DNA of 55,714 bases from Halodesulfovibrio sp. (lineage in GTDB: Bacteria; Desulfobacterota; Desulfovibrionia; Desulfovibrionales; Desulfovibrionaceae): NCBI RefSeq assembly GCF_015482765.1, contig NZ_JADMLB010000011.1, positions 1 through 55,714 on the forward strand. Direction: 5' to 3'. Positions 34,011-42,698 of the stretch are shown here, piece by piece. A program made the translations under genes and the position numbers. How positions within the stretch are numbered: position 1 is the stretch's first letter; each line of letters opens with the position of its first letter. The notes beneath the pieces are model-generated. The model was not told where the DNA came from and ran no database searches. It saw only the letters and a program-made list of their open reading frames with translations.

Positions 34011-35534
34011 CTACCGTCCTGCGTGTTTAACGCCGAGAATGTCCAGCTCAGTTTCGTTAAGACCAAGACCACGCAGCTTATCGCGGTTACCACGCAAGCT
34101 TTCAATGGAGTTGAGTCCCATACCGCCGAGCATTTCCTGAATCTCGTGTCCCCAAGCGCGGACAAGGTTAGCAAGACGCTTAGCAGCAACTTCTGGGTTC
34201 TGACGTTTTTTGAGACGTGCTTCGTTGGTAGCAATACCCCAAGGACATTTACCAGTGTAACAACGTCCGCAAAGAGTACAGCCCACAGAAACCAAGGCAG
34301 CTGTGCCGATGTAAACCGCATCCGCACCAAGTGCGATTGCTTTAATTGCATCTGCGGAGCAGCGCACACCGCCCGCTACAACCAGTGATGCGTGGTTACG
34401 AATACCTTCGTCACGTAAACGGTTGTCTACAGAAGCAAGAGCAAGTTCCATCGGGATACCTACGTTATCGCGGATCATGGTAGGAGCAGCACCTGTACCG
34501 CCTCTGAAGCCATCGATAACAACAATATCTGCACCTGCGCGTACAATACCGGAAGCAATCGCCGGAGCGTTATGTACTGCCGCAATTTTTACAGATACTG
34601 GAACCTTATATTCTGTGGATTCCTTAATTGCGTAGATAAGCTGAAGTAAATCTTCAATAGAATAAATATCGTGGTGAGGCGCAGGAGAAATCGCATCTGA
34701 GCCGACCGGACACATACGGGTTTTAGAAACCTCTTCGTCGATCTTTTCACCCGGCAGGTGGCCGCCGATACCCGGCTTAGCACCCTGACCGATTTTAATT
34801 TCTACTGCACTACCAGCGTTCAAGTAATCTTTATGAACACCAAATCGGCCTGATGCTACCTGTACAATGGTATTGTTACCATATTTGTACAGATCAGGGT
34901 GCAAACCACCCTCACCAGTGTTGTAAGCAATACCAAGCTCTGTTGCTGCCATTGCCATTGCCTTATGAAGGTTCAGGTTAATTGAACCAAAGGACATAGC
35001 GGAGAACATAAGCGGGTAGTTAAGCTTAAGCTGCGGTCCGATTTTAGTAGTAAGTTTCGGCCCTTCAGGAGTTTCCTCAAAGCTCACCTGATCCGGCTTG
35101 GAGCCGAGGTAGGTGGTCAGTTCCATTGGCTCGCGAAGCGGGTCAATAGACGGGTTGGTTACCTGACTGGCATCAAGCTGAAGGTTGTCCCAGTAGATTG
35201 GCTTGTTGGCAGGAGACCCCATGCCGGAAAGCAAAATACCACCAGTATCGCCCTGCTTGTACACGTGCTTCATGTAGGTTGGAGTCCACAACGCGTTGTC
35301 TCTGAAGTCTGCCGGATTTTTCTTAATAGTAAGACAACCGGTAGGACAGAATGCTTCACAACGGTGGCACCCTACACATTTAGTATGATCGTGGCTTACG
35401 CACTGACGAGCATCATCCCAGTAGTGGGCTTCATACGAGCACTGACGCACACAAACTTCGCAATTGATACAGCGATCGTTTTCACGATCAATAACAAAGT
35501 CGCTAAAATTCTGGCTTATAGGCTTAAACAGCAA
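34011..35534 (-). CDS. Glutamate synthase FMN-domain subunit with N-terminal ferredoxin clusters
   Basis: About 507 residues. Two [4Fe-4S] motifs lie near the start (CINCEVCVRQCSYEA and CVGCHRCEAFCPTGC). The FMN barrel follows, with SAMSFGSINLNLHKAMAMAA, GEGGLHPDLYKYG, VSVKIAAVHNAPAIASG and IDGFRGGTGAAPTMIRD. The 3Fe-4S-type cysteines are in CTLCGRCYTGKCPWG. This is the synthase domain that makes glutamate from 2-oxoglutarate and ammonia. I prefer the TTG at 35534 because GAGGAGAG lies 8 bases upstream; a GTG at 35555 overlaps that site. It is the first gene of the operon. Confidence 0.92.
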   Translation of the reverse strand: MLFKPISQNFSDFVIDRENDRCINCEVCVRQCSYEAHYWDDARQCVSHDHTKCVGCHRCEAFCPTGCLTIKKNPADFRDNALWTPTYMKHVYKQGDTGGILLSGMGSPANKPIYWDNLQLDASQVTNPSIDPLREPMELTTYLGSKPDQVSFEETPEGPKLTTKIGPQLKLNYPLMFSAMSFGSINLNLHKAMAMAATELGIAYNTGEGGLHPDLYKYGNNTIVQVASGRFGVHKDYLNAGSAVEIKIGQGAKPGIGGHLPGEKIDEEVSKTRMCPVGSDAISPAPHHDIYSIEDLLQLIYAIKESTEYKVPVSVKIAAVHNAPAIASGIVRAGADIVVIDGFRGGTGAAPTMIRDNVGIPMELALASVDNRLRDEGIRNHASLVVAGGVRCSADAIKAIALGADAVYIGTAALVSVGCTLCGRCYTGKCPWGIATNEARLKKRQNPEVAAKRLANLVRAWGHEIQEMLGGMGLNSIESLRGNRDKLRGLGLNETELDILGVKHAGR

Positions 35535-35610
35535 AATAATCTCTCCTCGTGACACAAAGCGCCCGCGCGCGTCATTCGCATTTTTTCTGAGCTAAATCTT
35601 CAACATTGGT

Positions 35611-35645
35611 CAGTTACCACTAGCTGGCAACTGCCATGGATTATA
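35611..35645 (-). promoter_or_regulatory. Promoter -10 box and overlapping dyad of the glutamate synthase operon
   Basis: On the minus strand a TATAAT (35645-35640) is followed within about 7 bases by an imperfect dyad CAGTT-N-CCA-N5-TGG-N-AACTG (35611-35633), where transcription should start. TTGACA lies 22 bases before the -10, too far for a normal promoter. The layout suggests a repressor operator at the start site, but the regulator is unknown. Confidence 0.4.
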
Positions 35646-35786
35646 TTTAGCTAAAAACGCTCAAATTTGTCAAGATTGTAATATTTAGTTTTTAAGCACA
35701 GCACATTTTTTCATTTTTTCAGTGTTAAATCATATACTTATTATATGTTTTGACAATTTTGTTATTAATTTGAATATGCATTAGAT

Positions 35787-36542
35787 TTACAATTTTGTAG
35801 AAACTTGCTCTTTCACGAACTTTCTAACCAACTCGCACACCTTTCCTGAGGTCTCAATATGCGTCGTAATCACGTGATGTCCTGTAACTTTTTCCTCAAT
35901 ACGCAATAATTTGACTGTAATCTCCTTTGAAGCAACTTTTTTTGCGATTAAAAAAACATTTCCTAAAGGGACACTCTTATCTGTTGGGGCTTGAATCACG
36001 GTAATTGGGGCAGTTATCGCACTTACCTCATTACGCACTTTCTTTACCCCCTTCATAAGCTCATGTAATTGTTGCATACTTACAAATTCGTCATATCCTA
36101 CCCATGGAGCCGTTTGTGTGTGCTCATCATCACGCTTTCCAAGAGAAAAAATTGGCTTAAAATGCTTCACAATGGGGGTAAACGGAATCCGCCAGTCTTT
36201 CATCTGCCACGGAAAGTATGAATACAGGTACAAAGGGGCTGCCAGAGGAACCACACCTGCCACAGGATATTTTGATGCTAAGTGTAATGCCAAAGTGCCC
36301 CCCATGGAAAGCCCGATCACAAAAACTGCATCAACTTCTTTTGCCAGCGCTTCGTATTCTTTTTCCGCAGCCCACTCCCAGTCTGCCCAGCCCGTAGTTT
36401 GAAAATCTTCAAAGGTTGTTCCGTGACCGGGTAACATTATATTACGAACAACATACCCATCTGCTTCCAACGGAGCGACAAGCGGCTCCATCTCAAATGT
36501 ACTTCCTGTCCAACCATGAATGAGCAAGCAACCTACTTTCAT
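35787..36542 (-). CDS. Alpha/beta hydrolase, carboxylesterase or monoacylglycerol lipase-like
   Basis: A 251-residue soluble hydrolase when started at ATG 36542 (MKVGCLLIHGWTGS), which has GAAGG upstream; an earlier start adds eight residues. LLIHGWTGS gives the oxyanion region, FVIGLSMGGTLAL the nucleophile elbow (GLSMG), IQAPTDKSVPL the acid and TGHHVITTHIE the histidine. This set is like the Est30-type carboxylesterases and bacterial monoacylglycerol lipases of about 250 residues. The substrate is unknown. It is a lone minus-strand gene divergent from the amidohydrolase. Confidence 0.85.
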   Translation of the reverse strand: MKVGCLLIHGWTGSTFEMEPLVAPLEADGYVVRNIMLPGHGTTFEDFQTTGWADWEWAAEKEYEALAKEVDAVFVIGLSMGGTLALHLASKYPVAGVVPLAAPLYLYSYFPWQMKDWRIPFTPIVKHFKPIFSLGKRDDEHTQTAPWVGYDEFVSMQQLHELMKGVKKVRNEVSAITAPITVIQAPTDKSVPLGNVFLIAKKVASKEITVKLLRIEEKVTGHHVITTHIETSGKVCELVRKFVKEQVSTKL

Positions 36543-36684
36543 TTTCAACCTTCGTATTCCGTACAATTTATTGATTAATTAAAAAAAATTATGATGTTAA
36601 ACACTGACAAGCGCCTTGTTTATGCTCCAACAATACACTACAGTGGCACACCCACAATGTAGGATGATAATGAGGAGTTTTCGA

Positions 36685-38010
36685 ATGCAATCTTGTGACA
36701 CTTTACTATTCGCAGAGATCATCGTCACACAGGACGAGTCACGTGCTATCATATATAACGGCGGCATCGCAGTTTCTGATGGAAAAATCGTGTGTATCGA
36801 TTCCGCCGACACTATTCGCGCTCAATACACGGCAGACAAAACACTGGAGCTTGGCAACTCCCTGCTTATGCCGGGTCTTATTAACAGCCATACCCATGCT
36901 GCTATGACGCTGCTGCGAGGTGCCGCAGACGACCTGCCGCTTATGGACTGGCTCAATGACCATATTTTCCCTGTTGAGCAAGGACTGACCGCAGAAAAAG
37001 TAGAGCTTGGTGCCCTGCTCGCATGCGCTGAAATGACACGTTACGGCACCACATCTTTCTGCGACATGTATCTGATCGAAGATGCAACATATAAAGCCGT
37101 AGATCAATCCGGATTACGTGTTCTGGGCGGCGAGGCTATGTTTATGTTCCCGTCTCCGGCGTATCCTGATTTCGAAGCGGGCATCAAATTGGTTCGCGAA
37201 CTGGAAGCCAAGTGGAAACATAATCCGAGAATCAGACAATCTGTTATGCCGCACGCTGTCTACACCTCCACTCCGGAAATCCTTACCACATGTCGCGAGG
37301 TGGCAGAAGAACTCGATCTACCGATTCATATTCATCTTGCTGAAACTCCGGCAGAGACCAAGGCGTGCATAGAAAGCTTCGGCAAACGCCCTGTAGAATA
37401 TGCTCACAGTCTCGGTTTATTAAGCAGCCGCACAACTATTGCCCATGCTGTCGACGTGACTGACGATGAGATCGCCCTGCTTGCCGAAACAGGAACAAAC
37501 GTTGCCCATAACCCTGAAAGCAACATGAAACTTGCTTCCGGTATGGCTCCAATTGAAAAAATGCTCCAACAAGGCGTCAATGTGACACTGGGGACGGACG
37601 GTGCTGCATCCAACAATGCGCTCAACATGTTTACAGAAATGACATCCTGCGCGTTTCTACACAAAGTGCAAACACTGGATCCAACCGCAGCCACAGCTCA
37701 ATCCGTATTGGATATGGCTACCTGCAACGGTGCAAGGAGCATGGGACAGGCGGATCTTGGCTCTTTAGCAGTTGGAAAGCAGGCAGATATTATTGCTATA
37801 GACCTCACACAGCCTAACCTGCTGCCGATGCATACCCCTGTTTCTCAACTTGTATATGCAACAACAGGAGCAGAGGTTCACATGTCCATGGTGGCAGGTG
37901 AAATCCTCTATCAGGACGGCAAATATTTAAAAATTGACTACCCTGCCCTAATTGATGCTGCAAAAGATGTTGCTAAATGGGTACAAAAGAAGATACAGAA
38001 GCGCAGCTAA
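36685..38010 (+). CDS. mtaD: Amidohydrolase, S-adenosylhomocysteine/methylthioadenosine deaminase-like
   Basis: A 441-residue enzyme started at ATG 36685, with GAGGAG 9 bases upstream (a longer reading adds 23 unconserved residues). Metal ligands: HxH in LINSHTHAAMTLLRG, His in HIHLAETPAE, His in TTIAHAVDVTDDE and Asp in TLGTDGAASNNALNM. MPHAVYTSTPE is typical of the SAH/MTA deaminase group. It would deaminate S-adenosylhomocysteine or 5-methylthioadenosine to inosyl compounds in the methionine salvage cycle. No other salvage gene is next to it. Related enzymes can be guanine or triazine deaminases, so the substrate is the less certain part. Confidence 0.85.
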   Translation: MQSCDTLLFAEIIVTQDESRAIIYNGGIAVSDGKIVCIDSADTIRAQYTADKTLELGNSLLMPGLINSHTHAAMTLLRGAADDLPLMDWLNDHIFPVEQGLTAEKVELGALLACAEMTRYGTTSFCDMYLIEDATYKAVDQSGLRVLGGEAMFMFPSPAYPDFEAGIKLVRELEAKWKHNPRIRQSVMPHAVYTSTPEILTTCREVAEELDLPIHIHLAETPAETKACIESFGKRPVEYAHSLGLLSSRTTIAHAVDVTDDEIALLAETGTNVAHNPESNMKLASGMAPIEKMLQQGVNVTLGTDGAASNNALNMFTEMTSCAFLHKVQTLDPTAATAQSVLDMATCNGARSMGQADLGSLAVGKQADIIAIDLTQPNLLPMHTPVSQLVYATTGAEVHMSMVAGEILYQDGKYLKIDYPALIDAAKDVAKWVQKKIQKRS

Positions 38011-38039
38011 CTGAATAAAACAGCGTTAGATATCGATAC

Positions 38040-38291
38040 GCAGCACACTGCTGCACACAGTTTAGGTTATGATTTCAACGCCATGGCGGGCTGTTACAGT
38101 AAAGAAGACAAGCTCTATCGCAGGATGACTGCGTGCTGACTTTGTCCTTTTGTTGTGCCGTGCGATATATTTCCCTGTTCTCGGTTATGCAAAAATTTCT
38201 TGGTTAATGACCTGAAGAAACTGCCTGAAGGCTTTTTCTAAATACACTGACCATTTGTTTTTTAGTTGACTTTTTGTCAAAAAAATATAAT
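38040..38291 (+). promoter_or_regulatory. Gap 38011-38352: hairpin and palindromic promoter region of the PxxKW gene
   Basis: The gap of 342 bases has no gene. It holds a small hairpin GCAGC/GCTGC (38040-38054). Near its end is the perfect palindrome TTGAC-TTTTT-GTCAA (38266-38280), followed by TATAAT (38286-38291). TTGACT would serve as a -35, but the spacing to TATAAT is only 14 bases, so the palindrome may be an operator and the promoter activator-dependent. Confidence 0.4.
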
Positions 38292-38352
38292 TGGACATCG
38301 CTTCAAAGATAATATGCGCGCGTAGCCCGCGCGACCCCAGGAGGAAATTAAT

Positions 38353-38634
38353 ATGAGTGCTAAAGCTGTAAGCTTCGCCGATGCAAAAATGACTGAAGAA
38401 GGCATGCTCTTTAACGGGTTCGTATGCCAGCCAGTGGTCGAACAGTGTGAGGGCTGCGAGCGCACCGGTGAGTTCGAAGGCCAGACCTACTGTAAAAGCT
38501 ACGCAACACCATCTACCAAATGGTCACTTGGTGCTTGCAACTTTGCTACACACGTTAAAGCTACTGTAGACAAAGAAGGTAAGGTTAAGATTAACCCACT
38601 TAAAGCTTCCAAACGTGCCGCTCGCGGTCGTTAA
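38353..38634 (+). CDS. PxxKW family cysteine-rich small protein
   Basis: A 93-residue protein with AGGAGG before the ATG. Cysteines occur in FVCQPVVEQCEGCERTG, TYCKSYATP and GACNFATH, with the signature P-S-T-K-W between them. The end is basic (KASKRAARGR). The pattern is that of the PxxKW cysteine-rich family, found mainly in sulfate reducers and related deltaproteobacteria; its function is unknown. Five cysteines could bind a zinc ion or an iron-sulfur cluster (inference). It is a single gene with its own promoter region and a strong terminator, so it is probably well expressed. Confidence 0.85.
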   Translation: MSAKAVSFADAKMTEEGMLFNGFVCQPVVEQCEGCERTGEFEGQTYCKSYATPSTKWSLGACNFATHVKATVDKEGKVKINPLKASKRAARGR

Positions 38635-38654
38635 TCAGCTATATTTTGGTTAGA

Positions 38655-38695
38655 GAGGGGGAAGGTTGGATTACAACCTTCCCTTTTTCTTTTTC
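38655..38695 (+). terminator. Terminator of the PxxKW gene
   Basis: A 10-bp stem GGGAAGGTTG (38659-38668) pairs with CAACCTTCCC (38674-38683) and is followed by TTTTTCTTTTT. Confidence 0.92.
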
Positions 38696-38878
38696 AGGAA
38701 GAGAGAATTACACGCACTGTACCGGCTGATTCAAAAGCCACTTCTACTTTTCTTTATAAAAAGTAATGACAGCAAAGCTTGCTATCTTCAAAAAACAATG
38801 CTCGTAATTCTCACTTCCTGAACATATATTGTCAGGCAACATACTTTCTTAACCACCATTCCCTGACGGAGAATCCCC

Positions 38879-40108
38879 ATGAGCGAACAGCTTCTTGCGT
38901 TTCTTGATGACCAGCGTGACCTTGTAATTGAATTGCAGAAAGAAATGACTGCACGACCTGCCTTATGCCCTACCAGCGGCGGACAGGGTGAAAAAGACAA
39001 GGCAGACTACCTTCTGAGCTGGCTTAAAGAAAACAACATTACTGATGTCGAAGAAATGCGCGCTCCGGACTCCCGCGTTAATTGCGGCTACCGCCCTACA
39101 ATTATCGCTCGTATTCCGGGTAAATCTGAAAAAACTCTCTGGATCATTGGTCATACAGACGTTGTTCCAACAGGCGACCATGATCTGTGGGAAAGCGATC
39201 CTTGGACTTTGCGCGTTGACGGCGACTACATTTACGGTCGTGGCGTAGAAGACAACCAGCAGGCTATTGTTTCCGGTCTTCTCGTTGCCAAAGGTCTTGT
39301 GGATCACAACATCACACCGGAATACACTCTCGGTCTCATCCTCACTGCCGACGAAGAAACCGGCAGCAAGTACGGTCTTGAGTACGTTGTTGAAGAACGC
39401 CCTGACCTGTTCAAACAAGACGATCTCATTCTCGTTCCAGACATCGGCGACGCTGAAGGAACCATGATTGAAGTCGCAGAGAAATCCATTCTCTGGCAAA
39501 AAATTTCTGTAATCGGCAAGCAGTGCCACGGCTCTACCCCGTCTGAAGGCATTAACTCCCTTGAAGCTGCTTCCGCTTTCATTCTCAAAGTAAAAAAACT
39601 TCACGGTATTTTTGATCGTGTTGACAATCTCTTTGATCCACCTATTTCTACTTTCACACCGACCAAAAAAGAAGCAAACGTTCCAAACATCAACACAGTT
39701 CCAGGACTTGATGTTTTCTACGTAGATTGCCGCATTCTCCCTGGATACGACCTTGATGATATCCGCAAGGAAATGAAAAAACTCGGTGACGAAGTAATTG
39801 AAGAGTACGGTGTAACAATCAGTTACGAAGAAGATCAGGCTAACCAGTCCTCTGCACAGACTCCAGTGGATTGTGAAGTTGTGACCAAACTCGACCGTGC
39901 TATCAAGAAAGTTTACAATGTAACACCACAGCCGAAAGGCGTTGGTGGTGGTACTGTTGCAGCGCATCTGCGTGATGAAGGACTTAATGTAGCATGCTGG
40001 AGCAAGCTCATTCCTAACGCTCACGTACCAAACGAAAAAAGCCGTATCTCTTGCAACATTGGTGACGCTAAAGTTATCGCCACCATGCTGTTTGATACTA
40101 CCAACTAA
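38879..40108 (+). CDS. M20 family metallopeptidase/deacylase
   Basis: A 409-residue enzyme of the ArgE/DapE/carboxypeptidase G2 superfamily. Zinc ligands: His and Asp in IGHTDVVPTG, bridging Asp in GRGVEDNQQ, Glu pair in TADEETGSKYG, Asp in VPDIGDAEG and His in NAHVPNEK. The dimerisation domain is inserted at about 180-300 (QCHGSTPSEGINSLEAA). The substrate within the M20 group (peptide, acetyl-ornithine or succinyl-diaminopimelate) is not decided by sequence. It is not next to dapA/dapF, which lie 11 kb away. ACGGAG precedes the ATG. Confidence 0.88.
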   Translation: MSEQLLAFLDDQRDLVIELQKEMTARPALCPTSGGQGEKDKADYLLSWLKENNITDVEEMRAPDSRVNCGYRPTIIARIPGKSEKTLWIIGHTDVVPTGDHDLWESDPWTLRVDGDYIYGRGVEDNQQAIVSGLLVAKGLVDHNITPEYTLGLILTADEETGSKYGLEYVVEERPDLFKQDDLILVPDIGDAEGTMIEVAEKSILWQKISVIGKQCHGSTPSEGINSLEAASAFILKVKKLHGIFDRVDNLFDPPISTFTPTKKEANVPNINTVPGLDVFYVDCRILPGYDLDDIRKEMKKLGDEVIEEYGVTISYEEDQANQSSAQTPVDCEVVTKLDRAIKKVYNVTPQPKGVGGGTVAAHLRDEGLNVACWSKLIPNAHVPNEKSRISCNIGDAKVIATMLFDTTN

Positions 40109-40123
40109 GTAAGAACGTTTATA

Positions 40124-40221
40124 TTGCCTTCGGCAGGTCTTTTGTGCCTCCGGCGGCTGGGGAAAACCTTTCTGTAGAAAGGTTTTCCCCAGACCCCTTT
40201 CCAAAGACTTTTACCTGCGAG
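40124..40221. repeat. Dispersed GC-rich hairpin repeat, copy 2
   Basis: The same block order as at 23323-23427: TGCCTTCGGC, GTGCCTCCGGCGGCTGG, a hairpin, CCAGACCCC and a closing CTGCGAG. The hairpin is a perfect 17-bp stem, CTGGGGAAAACCTTTCT pairing with AGAAAGGTTTTCCCCAG over GT (40157-40192). The stem bases differ from copy 1 but remain paired. It begins 16 bases after the M20 gene stop. Confidence 0.78.
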
Positions 40222-40350
40222 TCTACCTGCTTTTTTACGAAGCACTACGGCTTATGCACCACAACCTTGGTGATAGTAAGCTAGCTCCCACGATTGGTAG
40301 TTCTTATTAAGTTCTCCGACGTGTTAGCAAACAGGACTTTCTGGCTAATA

Positions 40351-40499
40351 AGAGTTTTTGGAGAGTCCAGAGAAACTTTTTTTCAAAAGCGATAGCCGTT
40401 CTCGAAGAATGAGAGATTACGGATAGCGACAGTGAAACAGATTTTCTGGCCGCCGGAGGCTCGTTGAAGACAAAGCACTGCAGGTTCGCCGAAGGCATA
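40351..40499. repeat. Decayed inverted copy of the hairpin repeat
   Basis: Read on the minus strand it begins with GCCTTCGGCGAACC and then CCTCCGGCGGCC, as in copies 1 and 2. Towards 40351 the outer parts (TCTGG, CCAGAG, CTCCAAAAA) match the other end of the element with many changes. The hairpin carries an extra stretch of about 50 bases. With copy 2 it forms an inverted pair filling most of the 40109-40522 gap before mnmG; the middle 40222-40350 shows nothing I can assign. Confidence 0.55.
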
Positions 40500-40522
40500 T
40501 TTATATAACAAAGATAAAAATT

Positions 40523-42403
40523 ATGATAAAAACACCCCCTCCAGCTATTTTTGATGTCATTGTAGTAGGCGCTGGTCACGCAGGTGCGGAAGCAGCAATG
40601 GCTGCAAGCAACCTTGGTATGACCACGTTATTGCTGACGATCAACTTGGATCACATTGGCGCTTTGTCTTGTAACCCAGCTATCGGCGGCTTAGCCAAAG
40701 GGCACATGGTTCGCGAGATAGACGCATTAGGCGGCATGATGGGGGTCTGGGCTGACCAGTCCGGTATTCAGTTCCGTACACTGAACACCAGTAAGGGGCC
40801 GGCTGTACACGCAACTCGTGCACAGATTGACCGTGACGAATACATGCGTGTTGTAAAACGCGATATCTTTGCACAGGAAAACCTGTGGGTATGGCAGGAC
40901 ACAGCACATGAGCTGTTGACTGAAAACGGACGCTGTACCGGCATACGCACACAGCTTGGTCAGGAATTTGCGGCAAAGACCGTCATCATTACTACCGGCA
41001 CATTCATGCGCGGTCTCATCCATGTGGGACTCAATAACTTCTCCGGCGGTCGCCTCGGCGATCCCGCAAGCAGTGGCCTTTCTGAGTCCTTAAAAAGCGT
41101 GGGATTGGAACTTGGTCGACTGAAAACCGGCACAGTACCGCGCATCCTTAAAGACAGCATCGATTTCTCTGTAATGGAACCACAACCAGGCGACAACCCA
41201 CCGCCTCCGTTCAGTTTCCGTACAAAAGAAATCCCTCTTCCGCAGTTGCCTTGTTACCAGACTTGGACAAACGAAGAGACTCACGAAATCATCAAAACAG
41301 GTTTCGACCGATCTCCGCTGTTTACGGGCGTCATTGACGGAACCGGAGCGCGTTACTGCCCTTCAATTGAAGATAAAATTGCACGCTTCCCTGATAAAAT
41401 CCGCCACCAGATTTTTGTAGAACCTGAAGGACTCAACAGTCCTGAATGTTACCCGAACGGCATTTCTACAAGCCTTCCTTTAGACATCCAGAAGGCCATG
41501 CTCAAGACTATTCCGGGACTTGAGAATGCACAGATCATCCGTCCGGGATATGCTATTGAATACGATTACGCGAACCCTACCCAGCTGCGCCCTACCTTGG
41601 AAACCAAAGTACTTCCGGGCCTGTACCTTGCAGGTCAGGTAAACGGTACTTCCGGATATGAGGAAGCTGCTGCACAGGGGCTTTGGGCTGCGCTCAACGC
41701 GTACTGTTCTTTAACTGGACGCGATCCATTCATTCTTGGTCGCGATCAGGCATACATCGGCGTTCTCATTGATGATCTCGTCACCAAAGGAACCAAAGAA
41801 CCGTATCGTATGTTCACCTCACGCGCGGAGCATCGCTTACTCCTGAGAGAAAGTAACGCTGATATGCGCCTGACTGAAATCGGACGCAATGTAGGACTTG
41901 TCAAAGATGATCAGTGGGCTATGTTTGACGCAAAGCGTGCAGCACTTTCAACACTGCTTGAAGAGCTTGAAGAGCGCCGCATTAAACCTGATGCATCTGT
42001 TCGAGCTATTTTTGACGAACTTAACGAGGCACACCCTTCCAAGAGTCTCACACTTGCTGAAGTATTGCGCCGTCCAGCGTTAAACATCAATGACCTGAAA
42101 GCATTCTGGCCTGAAATTGCAGACTTTGCAGAAGATGCCAAAAAAGAAGCTCAGGTTGTTGTAAAGTATGCCGGCTACCTGAAACGTCAGGACGAGCTGG
42201 TTCAGCGCTTCAGCCGCATGGAAAGTGTTCCTCTTCCAGCAGACCTTGACTACACAGAGGTTGCAGGTCTGACTCGTGAAGTAGAGGAAAAACTTGCAGC
42301 CGTGCAGCCTTTGAACCTTGGACAAGCATCACGTATTTCCGGTGTTACTCCGGCAGCAATTTCCTGCCTTGAAGTTCACTTGAAGAAGCTCGGCAAAATT
42401 TAG
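40523..42403 (+). CDS. mnmG: tRNA uridine-5-carboxymethylaminomethyl modification enzyme MnmG (GidA)
   Basis: A 626-residue FAD protein. [18 protein letters not shown] is the FAD site; [33 protein letters not shown] and the later [40 protein letters not shown] and [20 protein letters not shown] are highly conserved. With MnmE it modifies U34 in tRNAs. The C-terminal part binds MnmE and tRNA. Length is standard (620-630). No strong ribosome site is visible before the ATG. The repeat pair lies immediately upstream and a terminator immediately downstream; mnmE is not in the window. Confidence 0.97.
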   Translation: MIKTPPPAIFDVIVVGAGHAGAEAAMAASNLGMTTLLLTINLDHIGALSCNPAIGGLAKGHMVREIDALGGMMGVWADQSGIQFRTLNTSKGPAVHATRAQIDRDEYMRVVKRDIFAQENLWVWQDTAHELLTENGRCTGIRTQLGQEFAAKTVIITTGTFMRGLIHVGLNNFSGGRLGDPASSGLSESLKSVGLELGRLKTGTVPRILKDSIDFSVMEPQPGDNPPPPFSFRTKEIPLPQLPCYQTWTNEETHEIIKTGFDRSPLFTGVIDGTGARYCPSIEDKIARFPDKIRHQIFVEPEGLNSPECYPNGISTSLPLDIQKAMLKTIPGLENAQIIRPGYAIEYDYANPTQLRPTLETKVLPGLYLAGQVNGTSGYEEAAAQGLWAALNAYCSLTGRDPFILGRDQAYIGVLIDDLVTKGTKEPYRMFTSRAEHRLLLRESNADMRLTEIGRNVGLVKDDQWAMFDAKRAALSTLLEELEERRIKPDASVRAIFDELNEAHPSKSLTLAEVLRRPALNINDLKAFWPEIADFAEDAKKEAQVVVKYAGYLKRQDELVQRFSRMESVPLPADLDYTEVAGLTREVEEKLAAVQPLNLGQASRISGVTPAAISCLEVHLKKLGKI

Positions 42404-42413
42404 CTACAGACAA

Positions 42414-42451
42414 AGAAAAAACAGCCACCAATTGGTGGCTGTTTTTTTTGA
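42414..42451 (+). terminator. Terminator of mnmG
   Basis: AAACAGCCACCAA pairs with TTGGTGGCTGTTT (42418-42443) and is followed by T-rich sequence. The rest of the gap to 42698 holds a TATAAT at 42555-42560 without a well-spaced -35. Confidence 0.9.
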
Positions 42452-42698
42452 CCTTTTTATGATTCTACGTAATGGTAACTCACCTTTTTTAGCACTCCCA
42501 GCGGACACACAATAACTTGGTGCTTTTTTTGCATTTACCGTTTCATTTCCACTATATAATTTCTATTCATGAAAGAGTGTTTGCGTTATTTCCCGAGCAA
42601 AGAACAACTCTTTTCACTTTATTATATTTTAGGTATGTACTTTTGAGCTCTGTCTCAATGTAATTTTGTGTCAACCCAGTATAAAAGAAGAGTATTAC

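Noticed and set aside
35640-35673. TTGACA and TATAAT as a standard promoter of the glutamate synthase operon
   Set aside because: The spacing is 22 bases, well outside the usual 16-18, so only the -10 and the dyad are kept.
38963-40204. 413-codon open frame on the minus strand opposite the M20 gene
   Set aside because: Its translation is rich in Asn, Phe, Val and Cys without any family signature, and it lies exactly against a gene with clear metal-binding motifs. It is a shadow of that gene's codon pattern.
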